In this document: positions 58,711-64,000 of the stretch, piece by piece
Layout of the letters: the number at the start of each line of letters is the position of its first letter
Numbering within the stretch: position 1 is the first letter of the stretch
DNA from: Dendrobium chrysotoxum
Lineage: Eukaryota > Streptophyta > Magnoliopsida > Asparagales > Orchidaceae
DNA: 64,000 nt
Reading direction: 5' to 3'
NCBI GenBank assembly: GCA_019925795.1
Contig: CM034306.1
Coordinates: 53,128,758-53,192,757, forward strand
Made by a program: the position numbers and the translations under genes
The notes under the pieces: model-generated
Databases searched by the model: none
Seen by the model: only the letters and a program-made list of their open reading frames with translations
What the model was told of the DNA's origin: nothing

Positions 58711-61700
58711 TTAGTGGTGTTACATCGCTGCCCAAAAACTTTTTTTAACGAGTTTCACACTAAAAAAGATAAACCCTGAAACATCAAAGTGGTCCTTGAT
58801 TCTATACTCATGCTCACTTAACTAAGAAGTTTCCTCATAAAATTCTAACCCGTACTCCTTAAGTGGGGTAACACTTAATACTCAAAACTATCTTATTTAA
58901 GGAGTTTCACATTCAAAATCTTATACCCAAAAATATCCCATGAGGTCACCCATTTATCACCTGAGCTTGCTTAATAATAAAGTTCTCTTAAAATTCTAAC
59001 CCTTTCTCCTTATGTTGGGTTACACCCCAACTCAAAATTTTTTATTTTAGAATTTTCACATTCAAAATCTTAAACCCCAAAATATCCCGAGGGTCTTCCT
59101 TCCCTCACCTAAGCATGGTTAACTATAAAGTTTCCTCATAAATCAAAACTCTTTTCTCTTTAAGTGGGGTTACACCTTTAAAAATATTTATTTATGTAGT
59201 TTCACATTCAAAATCTTAAACTCCAAAGAATCTCAAGATGCCACCAATCCCTTACCCTGACTTTCTTAACTATGAAGTTTCCTCAAAAATTTCTAACCCT
59301 TTCTCATTAAGTATTGTGATACCCCATACTCAAAACTTTTTTATTTAAAGGATTTTCACATTTAAAACACTAAACTCTAATGCTTCCCAAGAGGTCACCC
59401 ATGTCTTACCTGAGCTTGTATAACTATGAAGTTTCCACATAAAATTCCAACTCTTTTTTCATTAAATGACAATACACTCCATACTAAAAAAAAAAATTTT
59501 ACATATGGATTTTAAATTTTAAAATCCTAAACCCCAAAACTTCTCAGAAAGTATCTAATTCAATCCCCAAGCTTGCCTAACTTTGAAGGTTCTTCATAAA
59601 ATTCTAACCCTTTCTCCTTAAGTAATGTTATGCCCCATACTCAAAACTTTTTATTTATGGAGTTTCACTTTAAAATTCAAAACCCCAAAACTTTTCAGGA
59701 GGTCACCGATCCATCGCCCTAGCTTGCTTAACTATAAAGTTTCCTTATAAAATTCAAACCCTTTAAACATAATTGGGTTACACCACATACTCAAAACTTT
59801 TTTATTTAGGAGTTTTATAATAAAAAATCCTAAACCCAGAAACATTCCTAGAGGTCACCCATCCCTTACCTGAGCTTTCTTAACTATGAAGTGTCCTCAT
59901 AAAATTCCAATCCTTTCTCTTTATGTAGGGTTACACCTCATGCTCAAAACCTTTTATTTAAGGAGTTTCAGTTTAAAGCCTTAAACCCTAACACAAACTT
60001 AGGGTCAGCCATCCCTCACTCAAGTTTGCTTAATATTGAAATTTCTTTATAAAATTCGAACTCTTTCTCCATAAGTGGGGTTACACCTCATACTTAAAAC
60101 TTTTTGCCTAAAAAGTTTTGCATTCAAAATCCTAAACCCCAAAATATCCAAAGAAGTCACTAATCCCTCACCCTAGCTTGCTTAACTAAGAAGTTTCCTC
60201 ATAAAATTCTAAAACTTTCTACTTAAGTAGGGTTACACCCCATACTGAAAAAGTTTTTTTTGAAGGAGTTTCACATTTAAAATCCTAAAGCCGGAAACTT
60301 CTCAGGAGGTCACCAATCGCTTAGCCGAGCTTTCTTAGCTATAAAGTTTTCAAATAACATTTCAACCATTTTTTCCTTAATTGGGATTACACCATATAGT
60401 CAAAACTTTTTTACATAAGGAATTTAACATTCAAAATCCTAAACCTTGAACCTTTTCTAAGATGTCACAAATCCAACACCTCAGTATGCTTATGTATGAA
60501 GTTTCATCATAAAAATCTAACCCTTACTCCTTAAGTGGTGTTACACCCCGTACTGAAAACTTTTTTATTTAAAGGGTTTCTCTTTCAAAACCCAATCCCC
60601 AAAAATTTTGAGGATGTGACGTATCCCTCACCAAAGCTTGCTTTACTATGAAGTTTTCTCATAAAATTCCAAGCCTTTTAAGTTAAGTGGGGTTACACCC
60701 CATACTCAAAACTTTCTTATTTAAGGAGCTTCACAATTAAAGCTCTATTCCATAAAATTTCCCATTCGGTGAACCATTTTTAACCCTAGCTAGCTTAACT
60801 ATGATGTTTCTTCATAAAATTCCAATGATTTCTCTTTAAGGAGTTTCACATTCAAAATCTTTAATATCCTCATGGTTTGCCATCCCTCACCCAAGCTTGC
60901 AAAACTCTAAAGCTTCTTCATAAAATTCAAACCCTTTCTCCTTAAGTGGGGTTACACCTCATACATAAAACCTTTTATTTAAGCTGTTTCACTTTCAAAA
61001 TCCTAAACCCTAAAACATCTCAGGATGTCACCAATCTTTCAGCCTAGCTTGCTTAACTATGAATTTTCCTCATAAAATTCCAACCATTTGTCCATAAGAC
61101 GGTTACACCCCATAAGAATTTTTTTTCTTATTTAAAGGTGTTTCACATTCAAAACAATAAACCAAAAGCTTCCTAGTAGGTCACTCATCCCTTACTAGAG
61201 TTTGCTTAATTATAAAGTTTCCACATAACAATAATACCCTTTTTTCTTTAAGTGGGGTTACACCCTATACTCAAAAACATTTTTGAAAAGGATTTTAACA
61301 TTCAAAATTCTAAACCTTAAAACTTGTCAAGAAATCTATGATCCAACATTTGAGGTTGCTTAACTATGATGTTTCCTCATAATATTCTAAGCCTTACTCC
61401 TTTGGTAGTGTTTTACCACATACCTTAAACTTATTATTTAAGGAGCTTCAGTTTTAAACCCTAAACCCCAAACTTTAAAGGAGGTCATCGATCCCTCACC
61501 CTAGCTTGCTTAACTATAAAGTTTTCTTAAAAAAATCTAACCCTTTAAACTTAAGGGGGGTTACACCACATGCTCAAAGCTTTTTTATTTAAGGAGTTTC
61601 ACATTCAAAACCCTAAACCCAAAAACCTCCGAGGAGGTCACCCATCCCTCACCCGAATTTGCTTAACTGTGAAGTTTCCTCATAAAATTCAAACTATTTA

Positions 61701-64000
61701 AACTTAAGTGGTGTTATTCCCCATACTTAAAACATTCTTATTTAAGGAGTTTCACATTCCAAATCCTATACCCTAAAAGTTCCCATAATGTCACACATTT
61801 ATCACCAGAGCTTGCTTAACTATGAAGTTTCCTCATAAAGTTCCAACCCTTTCTTCTTATGTAGGGTTACAACCCTTATAAAATTTTTTTTTATTATGGA
61901 GCTTCTCATTCGAAACCTTCAACATCAAAATATCCCTAGGGTCAGTCATCACTCACCTAAGCTTGCCTAACTCTAAAGTTTCCTTACAAAATTCTAAACT
62001 TTTCTCCTTAAGAGGGGTTATAACTCATACTCAATACTTTTTATTTAAGCAGTTTGACATTCAAAACCCTAAATTCCAAAACCTCACTAGAGGTTATCCA
62101 TCCCAAACCTGACTTTCTTAAGTATAAAGTTTCTACATAGAATGCATTCCCTTTTTTCCTTATGTGGGGATACACCCTATACTCAAAAACTTATTTATTT
62201 AAGAAGTTTCACATTCAAAACACAAAACCTTGAAAAATCCCAAGATGATATTGATTCCACATTGGAGCTTGCTTAACTATGAAATTTTCTCACAAAATTC
62301 TAACCCTTACTATATATGTGGGGTTACACCCCACACTCAAAACTTCTTAATTTATGAAGTTTCACATTCAAAACCAAATTCTCAAAAATTCCCCGAATGT
62401 CACACATCCCTTACTCAATCTTGCAAAGCTATGAAGTTTCCTCATAAAGTTCCAACCACTTCTCCATAGATGGGGTAACACCCAATACTCAAAACGTTTT
62501 TATTTATGGAGTTTTACATTCAAACCTTAAACCCCCAAAAAAATTTAGGAAGTCACCGATCTCTCAACCTTTCTTAAAAATGAACTTTCCTCATAATAAT
62601 CCAATATTTTCTCCTTAAGTGGGGATGCTCCCCATACTCAAAACTTTTTTTTTTATTTAAGTAGTTTCTCATTCAAAACCTTAAGCCATGAAACTTTTCA
62701 ATAGGCTATACATCCCACACTCAAGCTTGTATAATTATGAAGTTTCCTCATAAAATTGCAAGCCTTCAAGTTAAGGTGGGTTACACCCCATAATCAAAAC
62801 CATTTTCTTTAAGGAGTTTCACATTCAGAACCCTACACCCCAAAACATCCTTTGAGGTCACTGATTTCTCACATAATCTTGCATAACTATGAGGTTTCTC
62901 ATAAAATTCCAACCATTTGTTCTAATATAGGGCTACACCCCATACTCAAAACATTTTTATTTAAGGAGTTTAACTTTCAAAACTTTAAACCCCAAAATTT
63001 CCAAGGAGGTCACCCATCCATCACCCGAGCTTGCTAAACTCTAAAATTTCTTTATAAAATTCTAACCCCTTCTCCATAAGTGGGTTCACACCCCCTACTT
63101 AAAACCTTTTTATTTATAGAGTTTCACATTCAATACCGTAAACCATAAAACTTCCTAGGAGTTCACCTATCCTTCTCTTGAGGTTGCTTAACTATGACGT
63201 TTTCTCATAAAATTCCAAGCCTTTCAAATTAAGTGAGGTTACACCCCAAACCCAAAACTTTATTATTTTAGGAATTTTAAATTCAAAACCATATATGCTA
63301 AAGTTTCCCATGAGGTTACCCATTTATCATCTAATCTTGCTTAAAAATGAAGTTTCCTTATAAAGTTGCAATCCTTTCTCCTTATGTAGGGTTACACTTC
63401 ATACACAAAACTTTTTTATTTAAGATGTTTCACATTCAAAACCTTAAAATCTAAAACATCCCAATGTTCTGCCATCCCACACCAAAGCTTTCTTAGCTAT
63501 GAAGTTTCCACATAAAATTCTAACCTTTTACCATAAGTGGTATTACACCTCACACTCAAATTTATTTATTTAAGTAGTTTAACATTCAAATTCCTAAACC
63601 CCAAAGTATCCAAAGATTTCCCAAATCCCTCAACCTAGCACTCTAAACCCTAAAGTATCCACAAAAAATCTTAACCTTATTTCTCCTTAAGTGGGGTTAC
63701 ACCTCATACTCAAAATCCTTTTTATTTAAGAAGTTTCATATTCAATGTCATAAACCCCCCAACTTTCAGGAGGTCACCAATGCCTCACTGCAAGCTTGCT
63801 TTATTATAAAGTTTCCTCATAAAATTCTAACCATTTATCCTTAAGTGGGGTTACACTCCATACTCAAACTATTTTTATGTAAGAAGTTTAAAATTCAAAA
63901 CCCTAAACGATGAAATTTCCCAGTAGGTCATTGATCCAACTCCCAAGATTGCTTAACTATGAAGTTTCCTTAAAAAATTTCAACCCTTACTCCTTGAGTG
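58711..64000. repeat. 153-bp satellite array, segment D (about 35 monomers, runs off the edge)
   Basis: The satellite resumes at TTAGTGGTGTTACATCGC and continues in the same orientation to the end of the window. The CCCATTTATCAC marker appears near 58948, 61790 and 63310 and the GTCAGCCATCCCTCAC marker near 60002 and 61939. A shortened monomer lies near 60833. No gene is visible. Confidence 0.95.

Noticed and set aside
14635..64000. CENP-B-box-like site in the satellite
   Set aside because: No TTCG-N4-A-N2-CGGG pattern is conserved in the monomers; the CCCGAGC block does not fit.

Overview
This is a piece of a plant nuclear genome that consists almost entirely of repeats. The evidence is Ty1-copia elements with a Sirevirus-like Gag, plant-type L1 LINEs ending in an RNase H domain, and a very AT-rich satellite of about 153 bp per monomer. 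I see no intact host gene, RNA gene, operon or prokaryotic feature. The species cannot be named from the sequence.

Bases 1-14634 are a nest of decayed Ty1-copia elements, all read on the minus strand. Element 2 (9889-14634) keeps its 5' LTR, a perfect 13-nt initiator-tRNA-Met primer site, gag, protease and the first part of integrase; reverse transcriptase, RNase H and the 3' LTR are missing. Element 1 (about 1031-9888) sits in element 2's integrase and keeps gag, protease, integrase, reverse transcriptase and RNase H, all with stops or frameshifts. Its 5' LTR was later split by a third insertion, now a solo LTR (7541-9264) with a 5-bp target duplication TTCAT. All three well-preserved LTRs carry the same TATA-like box. 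Their U3 regions are full of short near-palindromes, and element 1 also has a 107-bp tandem repeat. Bases 1-470 are an unrelated degenerate minisatellite.

From 14635 to the right edge the window is one satellite array, about 36.5 kb or some 240 monomers. It is broken by LINE insertions at 31236-32156, 45898-55068 and 55962-58710. Monomers carry one or two telomere-like CCCTAAA units. Marker variants recur in a fixed order, which points to higher-order repeats; the clearest block is 36.1-43.3 kb.

The LINEs are all dead. LINE-A is a short 5'-truncated copy with a clean target duplication. LINE-B has ORF1 and the first part of ORF2 and is itself interrupted by LINE-C, which keeps endonuclease, reverse transcriptase, zinc finger and RNase H. 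LINE-D lies on the minus strand and lacks both ends. LINE-A and LINE-C share a small hairpin just before the poly-A tail. Many stop codons in the elements fit loss of Trp by G-to-A or of Gln by C-to-T, as expected for methylated, silenced DNA. Overall the window looks like the edge of a pericentromeric or other heterochromatic satellite block with nested retrotransposons.
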